The notes under the pieces were generated by a model. That model saw only the letters and a program-made list of their open reading frames with translations. It was not told the origin of the DNA and did not search any database. Below, piece by piece: positions 48,561-61,160 of a stretch of DNA of 64,000 bases. This stretch comes from Diogma glabrata (Eukaryota; Arthropoda; Insecta; Diptera; Cylindrotomidae): the NCBI GenBank assembly GCA_963693315.1, contig OY856187.1, positions 43,118,825-43,182,824 on the forward strand, in the 5' to 3' direction. The position numbers and the translations under genes are program-made. Positions within the stretch are counted from its first letter, which is position 1. The number at the start of each line of letters is the position of its first letter.

Positions 48561-49785
48561 ATCGCAAAAACAACCAAAAGGCTGTAAAAATCCCGCGCCA
48601 TGTTTTTATTTAGCTTGAAAAGATAATTTTAACTATTATTAATTACTTTTTGAGTTTGGCACTTTACAAAAATCTGTTAAATCATTAGGCACATGTTTAT
48701 ATAATTAGGTAATAAAATTTTGATTTCAAAACATCAATAAAATTGTTCTATGAGACTAAATACAAATTACATAGCGGTTTTATTTACTTATCCAAACTCC
48801 TATCACCCACATATAAAATAAGCCATATTAAATTATTTGATTATAATATTAGTACATAGTTAAAGTATGGTCCATAACACTACATATCATAATTCTGAAC
48901 ATACAATAAATATACACATTTTATTTAAAACAAAGCAAATATTATTTATTGTTTTCTCTGTAAAAAATGCTCACTTTCACTTACATATTTCTTGAACAAA
49001 AACCTTGGCGCGACCTTTTCTAAATAAAGACAATAATGTCAGTAGTGAGATAAATTACGTGGACTGTGGACCATGGTTGACTGTGCAGCTAATCCGATGA
49101 ATTATTTTAAATTGCAAATACGCTTCAACGTATAATAACGTTGATCTTGACCAAAGATGTGCCTTTCCACATTATTAACATTCCACAGACATTCCACATT
49201 ATTAACGAAATCGCGAGTAGTGTAAAGATCGCCTATCTATATTGTCCACAAGCAAAATTTCATAAAAACCAAAATTTGAAAACTTCATATATAAAACTAA
49301 CTAACGCATATATAAAACTAACTATAAATATTTACTTTATGCAAAATTTAATATTCGACATGAAATTGTTGGAATAATGTCTAGCAACAAATAACTATAA
49401 CAAGAGCTACCGTCTTACCGCGAACATAAGAGCTGGTTTTTTTAAACGAATAAAAGAAAAGCCGGTTCACCTATTCAATTAGAAGGACCAGTTCTTTTCT
49501 TTGAAATTTTTATGCAAACTTTATCACTGCCATCTCTAGCTAGTAAAACTACAATTACATATATTTCTTTTTATACAAATTTAGTAATTATTAATTTTGA
49601 AATACCGTTTTATTTTAATATGTTTAAATTGTATAATATAAGCTTTGGCCATTATGTTCTTGTGTTATTCATTAACGTTAAAATTGCTTAAGTATTTTTA
49701 AAATTTAAGGACTGGTCTTTCTATTTGAAATATGTTTTATTCGTAAAAAACAATAGAACTTTAAAAATGGAATTTTTTTGTTATA

Positions 49786-49940
49786 GGGTTTAGAATATGT
49801 GTCACAACAACACATAAATACCTTTTAAGACCTAGGTCCCACAACAACTTGCGTTTTAAGGTGAACGCTTTTTTTTAAAACTCTGTGGATAGAAGCCACC
49901 TGAGACTATGGATTCCGGCAAACTATTTCATTTGTTTAAT
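49786..49940 (-). mobile_element. 5'-truncated LINE copy, 3' tail only
   Basis: AGGGTTTAGAATATGTGTCA and the following 150 bp match the 3' end of the LINE at 29540-29720, including CCACCTGAGACTA and CCGGCAAACTAT, with small deletions. A T-rich stretch precedes it at 49770. It is the stub of an abortive insertion. Confidence 0.85.
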
Positions 49941-50066
49941 TTTTTATTTAATTTATTTAATTTTTTAGTTTCCATAATTTAGAATTATGTAATCACAGAT
50001 GAAGGATTGATTTTAAGTAAATTAGGAAGTAATCTAAACATGATAATTAAAATATGTTTCATCATC

Positions 50067-50150
50067 GCCTCTGTGGCTGAATGTATAAGACACCGGGAAT
50101 TAAACTATGGTGTCTGTGATGAATGTGAGTTCAATCCCAACACGAAACAC
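50067..50150 (+). repeat. tRNA-like sequence, SINE head candidate
   Basis: GCCTCTGTGGCTGAATGTAT resembles a tRNA 5' end with A box, and GTGAGTTCAATCCC about 55 bp on resembles a B box. Folding is poor and there is no clean acceptor stem, so a tRNA-derived SINE or tRNA pseudogene is likelier than a working tRNA. A-rich sequence follows. Confidence 0.4.
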
Positions 50151-50790
50151 AAAAAAATCTTTAAAAGAAGTTTTCTAAGAGAAAAGAAATAATAATAATT
50201 TCGAATTACAAAATTCAAATGAATTCCAATAGTACTTAATCACTCACAAAATCTTCTCAAAATTTGTATCAATGCATTTGTATCTATGAGTCAAATTTGT
50301 TCACTTTGGCTTTAATGGCTTATTTAGAAAAGGTCGCGCCCAGGTTTTTGTTCAAGAAATATGTAAGTGAAAGTGAGCATTTTTTACAGAGAAAACAATA
50401 AATAATATTTGCTTTGTTTTAAATAAAATGTGTATATTTATTGTATGTTCAGAATTATGATATGTAGTGTTATGGACCATACTTTAACTATGTACTAATA
50501 TTATAATCAAATAATTTAATATGGCTTATTTTATATGTGGGTGATAGGAGTTTGGATAAGTAAATAAAACCGCTATGTAATTTGTATTTAGTCTCATAGA
50601 ACAATTTTATTGATGTTTTGAAATCAAAATTTTATTACAAAATTATATAAACATGTGCCTAATGATTCAACAGATTTTTGTAAAGTGCCAAACTCAAAAA
50701 GTAATTAATAATAGTTAAAATTATCTTTTCAAGCTAAATAAAAACATGGCGCGGGATTTTTACAGCCTTTTGGTTGTTTTTGCGACGATT

Positions 50791-51765
50791 TGACTAATTT
50801 TTGTTAAGTAAAACTAATAGATAAACAAAAATACTACACACTATAGTATCTTTTAATAAACGCAGTTTACGCGTTTATTTTTAATAATCTTTCTGTATGA
50901 ATCACTTATTGCTTATACTATTATAATAGAGTTGAGAGTTTATGTTTCATTTATGAACGGCATTAAAAATAAAATATTATGTTCAAAAGGTGCAAAACAA
51001 CCGTAGAATATTATAGTTTATTATTTATGAAATTAAAATTAATTTTTTAATAAAAATAAAACTATATTAAGTTTAAAGTTGTATTGAAATAAAAATATAT
51101 TATTTATTTGAAATGGCAACAGATTTGAAATACATTTTAATACAAATGGATCCAATGGTTATCATTTTCGGCTGCACATTGGGTAATAATTTTTTATTTA
51201 AAATACAATTAGTTTCAGTTAATTTCTTTAAAGAAAAACATAAACGCACTTTTAGCGTTATTAGGCCATCGTATTTTGTCAATGTATAAATCATCGATAT
51301 GAATCCATTCAACTTGTTTTTGTAGATTTGTAATTTTGTCATTAGCCCTATATGCTTACCCCCAAATCCAAAGATAAACAATAACAATTACCATACGGAT
51401 AAATCTCCGAATAAATTTTAAATCTTTCGAAAATTGAAAACTGAAATCAACTGATTTTGCTTGTTTTGGTTGGTTGTTATGTTGGTTGTCTTCCAATTTT
51501 TCTTAAAAATACATTTTTGTATATTATATATTTTGATTCGCCTAAATGACTTCTAAAATAACTATTAACGTCATATATAGAGTACAGAATTATAATTCAC
51601 GAAATCAAAAGGTTAAATAAAAATGAGTATATAATAAAAATTTTGAGTGTGGTTTACAAATACAATGAAATAGATAGATAATTTGAAATTTGAAATAATC
51701 TGTAAAAATTTGAATATAATCATCTTCATATGATGAATGAGCAATTATGTATATGAAAACAATAT
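50791..51765. other. AT-rich sequence, nothing recognised
   Basis: No supported feature. The minus-strand frame at 51387-51100 shows no recognisable motif. Confidence 0.4.
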
Positions 51766-51770
51766 ATGTG

Positions 51771-51998
<228 letters not shown>

Positions 51999-52079
51999 TT
52001 TTCGTGTACACATGAATTGTGTAACTTATATATAAAAAAGTTCTTCCTTCGTTCACATGAATTTGTGTAACTTATTTAT

Positions 52080-53782
52080 AAAAATATTTAAAATTTTTCA
52101 ATTTTTTCTTATGTAAAGGCAGCGCTGCAGTTAAAAAGGAGGCTTTTGACGAAACAAGTGTCGAAGATTTTTAAACCACAAACTTTTGATTGTTTTTATT
52201 AAAGTATTTTATCTTTTTATCCTAAAATCTAAACAAATAAAATCAAAATAATTTTTTAACAACACGTTAGGAATAACAAACGAAGCAAAGTTTCCATACA
52301 CAAATCTGACAAAACTAGAAATTTTCGACGTTATTAAATTAATATCATATCATGGTCAATCATTATTTACAAATGGTTAATTAATTTTTAATTAGTTGCT
52401 ACTTTATAGAAGCAAATGAACATGGTTGTTAAATCGACGGGTCAAGAATATGAAGGATCGTTACATAAATTTCTTGTAAATGAAGATTAATTTAACATTT
52501 AACATTTTTTTATAACTTTCGTGTGTTACACTAGGTTTTTGTGAATAAAATTTTGTACTTTATATATTATAGGTTCCTTTTCTAAGTCAAATAAGCGTGG
52601 TCGTTAATTTGACTGGTCAAGAATTTGAAGATCGTGAGATCGATGCGCCCGGCGGCCCCCCTGGGTATGGTGAAATACATTTTTATTTTATTTTTATAAC
52701 TGTCGAGGGTTACACATAGGCTTTTATTAATTATTAATATAATAGGTACTTTGTTTGTTATAAATGTATAACACTCATATATAATTTCATTCATAATTTT
52801 GTGTTTTTTAAATTTAATTCAATGTACATTTGATTTGTTTTTGTTAGATCCCCAAAATTACTACTATACTTACTACATATTATTATATATATTATATCAG
52901 TGCTATCAGTGTTCTATTATTTTAAAGTACGGAATTCTTAAAATAATAATAAAAATTTCTCAAATTCTTTTCTTTATATCTCCAAGAATAAAAACACAAA
53001 ATTTTAAAGCCTACTAAATTATTTTTTAATCTCATCACTTCAAAATAACTACCAACGTTCTAAAAAAAATGATATAAAAATTAAAATTTATCATCGATAT
53101 AACATTTGTTGGGTTCTCTCAGATAACAAATTAACATAACCAAACACATGTTTTCACAACTTCGTTTTCTTAACACATCAATAATAGGTCTTTTTACTGA
53201 AAGCATATTCTTAATATATTCATTTTTCTAATATCTTTATAATTACCAACTTCCATTTAATATATTAATAAAACATTTGATGGGTTTCCTGGATTTCCAC
53301 AGAAAAATAACAAATAAAAAATATTTGTTCGAAAACAACAACACGTTTGCAAACTAATCTGGGTTCGTGTTTAAGTTTTTTAGCTGTTGTTAAATATTAC
53401 CAATATCGAGGGATAATAAATTTCAATTCGCATAATTTTGTGTTTTGCAATTCTGTACATTTGGTTTGCTTTTGAAAATTCGCCAAAATGATAATAAATT
53501 ACTACATATTCCATTGTTACCAACGTGGTATAAAAATTTGTAAAAATGTTTTAATTTTACTAAAAGTTTGGGAAAGCAAAATTTTGATTTTATAAACTTT
53601 CATAAAAAAGCATGAATGCTGACTTTCTTTTTACTAATGAGAAACATATAGTTAAATAATATATACTTTTATTGATAACTTTGAATGCAGTTGTAGAAAA
53701 AATGCAAATTATTCGAAATGAAAATTTTAACCTTTAAAACCTATCCGGTGCACAGTATATATACTAGTAGTGTCTTTCAAAC
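52080..53782. other. AT-rich filler with diverged short duplications
   Basis: Two diverged copies of a roughly 190-bp unit lie at about 52400-52550 and 52590-52750 (GGTTGTTAAATCGACGGGTC against GGTCGTTAATTTGACTGGTC, each followed by GAAGATCGT-like and GTTACAC motifs). Similar weak duplication at 53100-53420. No gene. Confidence 0.4.
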
Positions 53783-53985
53783 ATGGCGCGCGAGACACTA
53801 CCGCGTCTCTTGATTTCCAAAATTGCATCAGTAACTGACGGTGCTTGTAGTACGACAGTAATAGAAAATGGCTTTGTTAATCTACTTTCCCAGCATGTTG
53901 GAAATCTGCTCTGTGGTTTCATTGCATTATACACCAGCAGATTTCATGTGCAAAGGCGAGTTTTATATCACTGTAGTGCCAAATG
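53783..53985 (+). pseudogene. hAT transposase fragment, second catalytic region
   Basis: The frame from 53783 reads SKIASVTDGACSTTVIENGF, then VNLLSQHVGNLLCG. A one-base loss at about 53917 moves the reading to FHCIIHQQISCAKA in the next frame. Together these match the TTDGA...G and FHCIIHQ-ALC segments of GTF2IRD2/ZBED-type hAT transposases. In an intact protein this region lies about 60 residues after the segment found at 48.5 kb; here the distance is 5.2 kb, showing inserted DNA. The frame then stops soon after. Confidence 0.65.
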
Positions 53986-54124
53986 TTTTACGTATAGGTT
54001 GGTGACACTACTAAATTTTTGCGAACACCGCTACGTTAATTATCTTCTATTAGAATTTACTGTTCTAATTTGCTTGAGCACTGCTTGTTGTGTTATTATA
54101 GTAACACTTCTATTCGTAAATGAT

Positions 54125-55171
54125 TGAATACTCTGTTTGACGATTCACTTGGTTACTTTTATTCGGGCATACTGAATGTATGTTTACTGGTATAGAATGT
54201 GGGTTTACTTCATAAATGCAAAACACACTTTTTTCTAGTAATAGTATAAACATTATATTATTCGGTTTTATTCACTTAGTTTAACAGCTAGTTGAAATAG
54301 TTCTACTTAAGAGAGTATGCACTTAATTTAACTTATTAAATCATAACCGATTCACTAATAAACTGATAAGATAAACTGGTTTTCTATTGCTGACCGACTA
54401 CGACACTGATTAATTATTATTTGTTAGTTTTACTGAATTCGTTAGATTTCTACTTGCCTTTACTTGACTTATTGACCGCCCGATTGTTACTTATCGTCTG
54501 AACTTACTGCTAATATTGCCACCCAACTACTGAAGATTTTCCGATTAAACATTGCTTTTTTTAAAACTGATTACGCATTGAAATTTATTAATTATTTGGC
54601 CCACTGACCAAAATTTTTATCTCTTGTTTTTATTTTATTTTATATTATTTTAATAAAAATTTGGGTTATTAGAGAATCGCGAAAAAATTATTTTATTAAA
54701 ATTGAAATAAATGTAAGATTTGCGAAAAAGGTGTTGTGAAATTTTGATATCGATTAAAAGAAAAACTAAAGTTGAGGTCAGTGTTGCGTTTTTGTTGGAC
54801 TGTTTGTTTTTGAATTCAAATTTATATTTGCTAATTAATTAATTAATTTGGATATTGGAAAATGTTCGTTTAGATATTTTTGTTTTTTTTGGGAAGTTGT
54901 TGTAGTAGAACTACGTAATTGGTTTTACTACATCACTGGAAGATATAAACCTTGTCACAAAAATAGTCATATCTTCTCGGGGTTTAAATAAACGAATTTT
55001 TTAGAAATGTTAAATGAGGTAAACTCAGCGTACGTTGGATTATTCATGTACAACAATGTCTCATGGTTAAGCCGTGGTTAAGTTTGACAAAGAAATGGAG
55101 AGCCTTTATACGTTAGACTTTTTTGAATACATAGAAAATCATTGAAAAATAAAGTCAGTGTTCTTTTGTGG
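54125..55171. other. Non-coding sequence within the hAT element
   Basis: 54130-54600 is less AT-rich than its surroundings with ACTTA/TTACT-type motifs but has no recognisable frame; it may be a decayed LTR. The remainder is AT-rich. Confidence 0.3.
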
Positions 55172-55440
55172 CTATTGTGTACATTTAAATAAATTAAATT
55201 GCTTAGCTGGGCTTAAAATATAAGGATTACATGCAATATTGCATTTAACTTCTACTCCTTCTGCTTCAAGTCTTACAGATTCTTTCTTCACAAGATCTTT
55301 GGAGTCAATCTTTAACGGAAACAGATTAGGTGTGGATAATGCAGAAAAATGGCAAACCTGTGTTTTGCTCGTATTAAATTCAACATTGTCAACATAACCC
55401 AAATCCATGATTGAACAGAATCAAGACACTTCAATATGGA
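55172..55440 (-). pseudogene. LINE reverse transcriptase relic inside the hAT
   Basis: The minus strand reads LDSVQSW (another frame, about 55425), then VDNVEFNTSKTQVCHFSA and PNLFPLKIDSKDL, matching the post-catalytic region of Jockey/CR1-type RTs (a W...VEFN-SKTQ phrase). It is followed by stops. Only about 80 residues survive. Confidence 0.6.
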
Positions 55441-55983
55441 AAAAATTCTATAAACAAAAGTTTACATATTTGATTTGGAAAACCTGGAGAAGCATCTCCG
55501 AAAGTTTTAACTGTTTAAAGACACTGCCAATGGTTATATTGTTAATTTTTTCATCCACATATGCGTGAGAGTCATTAGTCTCGGAAATGAATTTACAAAG
55601 GATAGTTTTGATGAATTTTAAAATTTTCAAATGAATTTTATCAAACAAATTTTGAATTATTTTACCCAGTTTTCAGCTATTTTTCGTATATTATTTATTC
55701 AACTTTAAATTACGATATTTGGGCACCATGGCCATAATCAAATTTATATAGGACAGTTTGAGAAATAGAATGACTAATAAATCTAGCGTGCATTCTGTTA
55801 AAAGCGAAAAATTACAAACACTACAATAAATATTTGTCATCCAAGATGAAAGAACAAAAATCGCATTAATTAACTTAAACTTAATATTTATATTTCAATT
55901 AAATCTTTAAGAATTTAATTGTAGTATATGTGTTATTATGGTTTTCCATATTATTCACTGGTTGTGTGCTTTTGTCACTTTTG
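55441..55983. other. AT-rich sequence, nothing recognised
   Basis: A 66-codon minus frame at 55648-55448 has no recognisable motif; it could be more of the LINE relic in degraded form. Confidence 0.35.
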
Positions 55984-56336
55984 AATTAAAATGCAATATT
56001 TAAAAATATACTTTTTACTGTTTATTTTTAATTTTTAATTTTATTAATAATAATATAAACTTCCTTATAGTAACAATTTGGATTTTATTTCTTATTTTAG
56101 AGAATATCGATTTCGACTTACGTCATCCTCAGTTCTTAAATTATTATCCAGATAATAATTATATAGATAATAGTTTAAGAACTGTGGATGACGTAAGTCG
56201 AAATCGATATTCTATAAAATAAAAAATAAAATCCAAATTGTTACTATAAGGAAGTTTATATTATTATTAATAAAATTAAAAATTAAAAATAAACAGTAAA
56301 AAGTACATTTTTAAATATTGTATTTTAATCTAAATA
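55984..56336. mobile_element. 350-bp foldback element
   Basis: Arms of about 165 bp are near-perfect reverse complements (AATATCGATTTCGACTTACG at about 56103 against CGTAAGTCGAAATCGATATT at about 56194), around a short AT-rich centre near 56157. It lies near the right end of the hAT element. Non-coding. Confidence 0.82.
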
Positions 56337-56520
56337 TTGCATTTTAATTGTAGGTTTCAATTTTTGTTAATAAAATTCTGTAAACGTTTGTTTTTATTTT
56401 ATTTGTAACAATTGTATTTTTTAATATAACAAATAGCTTGGCATGTGAGCAATTTGATAACAATAGATTGTATTTTTTTGGCACGCGTACTAAAAAAGGT
56501 TCGCCACCCCTGCTCTAAGC

Positions 56521-58878
56521 TATTGTACAAAACATGTTATTTCTATGACATATTAAATCACGAAAACCTTCAAGATACCTTTTATGTTTAAATGAATTTC
56601 TAAATATGTCTTAAACATTCAGAACATTCGTTTGTCTTAAAAATTCTCTTTTTTAAGACAAACTTTTTTCTGAAATTTAGAAAATCACATGTACAGTGAA
56701 TCGTACGTTTTCAACAACCGAAGAAATTTTTTTGCTCATTTTATTCATTCTGTATCTAATTTTCCATTAAATCCTCTTACAAAAACAACATACCATATAT
56801 ATAATACAAGCTAATGCTTGCAATTTTGTATTCCAGCTTTTATTGGTGAATGTTTTGTAAAGGTTGTGGGTGTATTTTGCTTATTTTAAACCCAAGTTTC
56901 GTTGGTTGTTGTCCTTAGATATTGACAGTGTTAGACATAAATATATGTCAATTGCTTTTTGCGTGAAAAAGACAAGAATGAAAATGCAAAATATGTGAAA
57001 GAGATCCTTGTTGTCTTTATGTAAATAATATTCCTTATTTAAAAAAAAAATTAACAAAGTTTTCTGCTTAATTTAATGAGTTGTCATTTTAAAGTGTTTT
57101 TCGTAGTAAATGGGGCGAATACAATTTTGTACTATAATCACTTTAGAAAAGTAAGCTTTGGATCGTATTGTTCATGTAAAATTTTATTTTATGGTTAGGA
57201 CCCGCTGTTTAATTCCAATTGTTCATAATGTTCTGAAGAACATAAGGAAATAAGTGATTCAGACCGCATGGGCTAAACGCAAGAAAATCGTTAGCTGAGA
57301 ATATTTTTTCGTCCAATAAAAATAAATAACCCTGCATACATAAACAAATTTGTTTACTAACCAAAAAGTGTCCCAGTTAACACCTACTAGACTTTAACTA
57401 GACAAAATATTTCAAATCAATTTTCTTTCAAACTTTATTATATTATCCTAACAAAATGAAAATCTTTACAAACAAAAATTAAATCTCCTAAAATAATAAA
57501 TGAAAAACTATAAAAACGAAATCCTAAGCAGTCAATTCATATATATCCTTAAGCTTCCCGATATCTTTCATTTGAAAATTATATGAAAAATCTATTTCGT
57601 TAAAAAAAATATAAAAACACTTTTAATAATTTTCTTCATAGAATTTCTTCGTTTAAGTCTTAAGATACAAAAATCAGAAAAGAAATCGTGTGCGAGTATG
57701 TTGAGATTTTTTATGATTTTTATTTTATATTCCTTCATTATCGTTGAAATATATTTTGTGCTTTTCAGCTCAAAAAAAACAACAAAGCTAGAATATCGCA
57801 TGCTGGCGGGATTAGTATATTTCTGCTTCATTTATTATTATGGTTCTTGATATAAGAGGGAGTTTTTGAGAGTTTGGTCTAAGCTAATTTATAAATTTTA
57901 TGTATTAGCTTCTTGCTAAATTTAGTTGGAAGAAACTTTCTATATTAAAATACAATCAAATTGGGTTGGTGTCAATAAATCAATATTAACTTTTATAAAT
58001 AACATGCGAGAGATATCGGGCAAATTAAATCCCATTTCTCTGAACAATGCTTGTATACAGTAGTTTTTAATTCAAATTTTAATCAATTTTGTTGCTTTTT
58101 TTCTTTTATTTTCAATCGTTTAAAATTTATTACAAAAACAAATGTACTATCATATGAGGATGAACATTCATTATTTATATTATGATTTGTGATATAGTTG
58201 GCTGTCGGATACAATGACTTTTGATAAACTAAGTATATTATAAAAACAAGTTGAACAGAAAACATGCTGTACAAATAATGAAATTTAAGAACAAATAAGT
58301 TTTGTTTAAGCCGAAGAAATGTATTCATTTAAGCACTTGTTAGAGTTGTTCCACTTGTCCACATATTGGATAGAGTTTAGATATTTTAACAATTCAACAA
58401 ATTTATTTAGCATAAATCTGGATGAAGTATGGCGTATCCGTATTTATTTTATAAAAAGTTTTAAATTACGATTATTATAACAATTGTTTTAATTATAAAT
58501 CAAATCTTCATTAATTAATAAAGTAGCACCAAGGTTTAAAATATTATGATTTTGTTTTAAAGATTATATAATGAAAGTGCTCTAGACAAAGTTTAGAAAA
58601 ATCGAGTACCTTTAGGGTGAGGCATGTAGTACCCAAGCAGAAGTATGATTTACTTCTGTTAAAATTAGATTTTTTTTTAATACGGCACGATTGCTTCAAT
58701 TTTTATTAGAGTACAATTGTTTCATTAACTACTCCTGCATCCACGACATCAGGGTTTAACAGTTCGGTCAGCGATGGTTTATTAGTTTGTTTGCCGAATT
58801 GAATTTTTGAATAAAACCCTAGGCTATAAAATTTCTTTCGCAGCTTAGAAATAACAATTAACATCGAGTTAAATCGAG
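56521..58878. other. AT-rich sequence, nothing recognised
   Basis: Unique-looking AT-rich DNA on both strands. Short open frames are Lys/Ile/Phe-rich noise. No RNA gene or repeat end seen. Confidence 0.45.
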
Positions 58879-58937
58879 TTTAAAGTTTGATTTAAAAGAA
58901 CTAGAGGCAATCTAGTTCTTTTAAATCAAACTTTAAA
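58879..58937. repeat. Perfect 27-bp stem hairpin
   Basis: TTTAAAGTTTGATTTAAAAG...CTAGA, a GGCAA loop (58906-58910), then the exact inverse. A perfect stem of 27 bp. Confidence 0.9.
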
Positions 58938-59639
58938 GAAAAAGAATTAGGTGTGAAAAATAAAAAAAATGCCAAATAAGTATTTGGACTCGCAGAAATT
59001 TCAACATAGTTTTTAAAATCCGAATTCATAACTGATTTAAAATCACCGTTTAAAATAATCTATCAAATTTGATCTGGGGTCAATAAGCGTCCCCGGCTCG
59101 CATTTTATTGAGGCAAAATCTTTCTTCACCGTAGTGTAAAAGTCTTATTTGAAAGGATCTAGTACTGATTCGGTTCTAACAAGGTTTCCTAACCCAAAGC
59201 GAATAGTTGATCTAGCCTTGATAAGTTTATCTGATTTTTTTCAGTAAGGAAAAAAGGCGGATGCATTTTTTAGTATAAAGCTAGTCTGATCTGAGCTCCA
59301 GCATTATACTGGTCAGGTTTCCAATGAATTTACATTCGTTTTTTTAGCTAATATTACAGATAAACAAAGCGTTAGAGCCAATGCAGAAATCTGAGGAGCT
59401 CCTAAATGCGTCGAAAAGACGTTACACATTACGCAAGACAACATCAACATTAGAAATATCCGTTCAACTATAAAACTATAAAACAAACATTCAAATTTCA
59501 AAACATTAAGCAGGATAAGCAGAAATGTCTCCATATCTTACACATGCTATCGCCAGAAAAATAGTTTCCGAGGTCATCCATTCTTCACCGATTACGTTAC
59601 AGATCAGGGTGTATATCTCATGATGGTTCATCAAAATAA
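58938..59639 (+). other. Possible gag remnant of the gypsy relic
   Basis: Mixed-composition sequence upstream of the protease-like part, less AT-rich than the filler. No gag motif was recognised; included because of its position. Confidence 0.2.
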
Positions 59640-61160
59640 ATGGCTTCTTGGTTCTACCACAGAGAATTTTGCACTACGATCATCTATTTGTATATGACAA
59701 AACAAACCAACAATCCTTCTTTTTAGACAGACCTTTCGTTGCTTCCAATAAAAACTGATTTTTCAACAGCATTTCACTCAAGATCAACGAATCTCGTTTT
59801 ACCAGCGGGCAACGCTACAATAATTAATATCTATGGAGCAAAACTTGTACAGCTATACGTCAGATTCAAACAAACATTTATACATATTTTCGTACTAGCG
59901 TGAGTGAACCGTTAGCCCATTGGCGCAGCTTACTTATGTAAATTTGGCTTTTTGGCCGATCTTATATGAAAACGTCTGATTAATACAAATACGCATAAAT
60001 TAATGCCCCGACGGTTACTGTAGATACACCTACTAATATTCATCATACGATTGAAAACAATCCGGCATGCTAATAAAGAAGTTTGCTTGCCTGACAACAC
60101 AGTCGAAACTACAATTTAAATTGTAGTTTCCATCACCAACGTCAATCAAAGGAATTCGGCAGTTCATTGGTATAATAAATTACTATCATCGACTGAAATT
60201 AACGGAAAATAATTCTATTCATTCACACTTAGCTGTTATACAAATAAAACAATAGACTGCAAAACATTTCACTTGACCAAACGAATTTCAACTTGCATTC
60301 CTTGCCAAGCAAAAAACCGAATAGTATTCATGTAACGATTATGTATGCAGTACTACTACGAAAAAATTGAATATTGCTGTCCTGACAGTGTTACAATAAC
60401 ATGACAATGATTGTTGAGAACCAGCTTCTCAAAAAAACATTTAGATGCAGATACTAAATATTCGATTCAATCGAGAGCTACTTGAAATTCATTGAGGTCT
60501 AGCATTTCACAATTTACATAAAGTACGAGTCTCTTACATGGGCAATTCAATCTAAAACCAAACGAAATTTACAATAATCTTGTCATTTTGATTTCATAAG
60601 TAAATTTACAACCATATTCATATTAATAATGCAACATGTACAAAGTAAAGACAACACAGTCACGGATGTTTTATCTGGTGCATCCGACACAGAAACGGCA
60701 ACAATCGAGTCTCACTTTGACTTTGATACTATCATCACAGCACAAAAAGCAGACTTAGAACTTCAGAATTTACTTTATGGTTTCGTATGTCACGCTAATT
60801 CATAAAACAACTTGAGATTTTTAAAATTACAGATTTCAAAATAATATACGGAACATATACAACGGGTAACCATCGCACATACATTTAAGAGCCACTACGA
60901 AAAATAATTGTTAACACTTTACACAACTTGCCACCTCCTGGTGTCAACGGTACACGTAAATTGATTACAGCTCGATATTTTTGGCCAAATTTAAACAAAG
61001 AAATAAACTATTGGATAAAATCTTGTTTATCTTGCTAACGTTCTTAAATCGACCTACAAAAATTCCAACAAGGTTGGACAAGGTTAATTCGAATGTATTG
61101 AAATAGATTTTGTAGGACCACTTCCTCTTTCTAATGGTTATTCCTGTTGTTGCACACGTT
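59640..61160 (+). pseudogene. Ty3/gypsy pol relic, heavily decayed
   Basis: Pol motifs appear in order across all three frames. Protease-like RLFVYDKTNQQSFFLDR is at about 59685, and INIYGAKLVQLYVRF at about 59825. An RT start, IHHTIENN, is at about 60040; most of the RT is missing. An RT thumb, IKGIRQFIGIINYYHR, follows at about 60150. The RNase H end is FISKFTTIFI and SKDNTVTDVLSGASDTE at about 60590-60690. Integrase zinc-finger parts (PGVNGTRKLITARYFWPNLN and CLSC) are at about 60935-61035, and IDFVGPLPLSNGYSYC at about 61100. There are many stops and frameshifts, with no LTRs recognised. The element is distinct from the 9.8-14.0 kb gypsy. Confidence 0.7.
60105..60130. repeat. Perfect 26-bp palindrome at the RT deletion
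   Basis: GAAACTACAATTT followed by its exact reverse complement AAATTGTAGTTTC, with no loop, lies exactly where the RT core is missing from the gypsy relic. Confidence 0.9.

Larger units (their letters stand above)
48570..50790. repeat. Long inverted duplication, arms about 460 bp
   Basis: 48570-49029 and 50325-50790 are near-identical reverse complements (CGCAAAAACAACCAAAAGG at the outer left, CCTTTTGGTTGTTTTTGCG at the outer right). The 1.3-kb loop holds a LINE tail and a SINE-like piece. Either an element with long TIRs or an inverted duplication within the hAT. No target duplication is seen at the outer ends. Confidence 0.88.

Noticed and set aside
50067..50150. Functional tRNA gene
   Set aside because: No closed acceptor or anticodon stem could be drawn; kept only as a SINE-like candidate.
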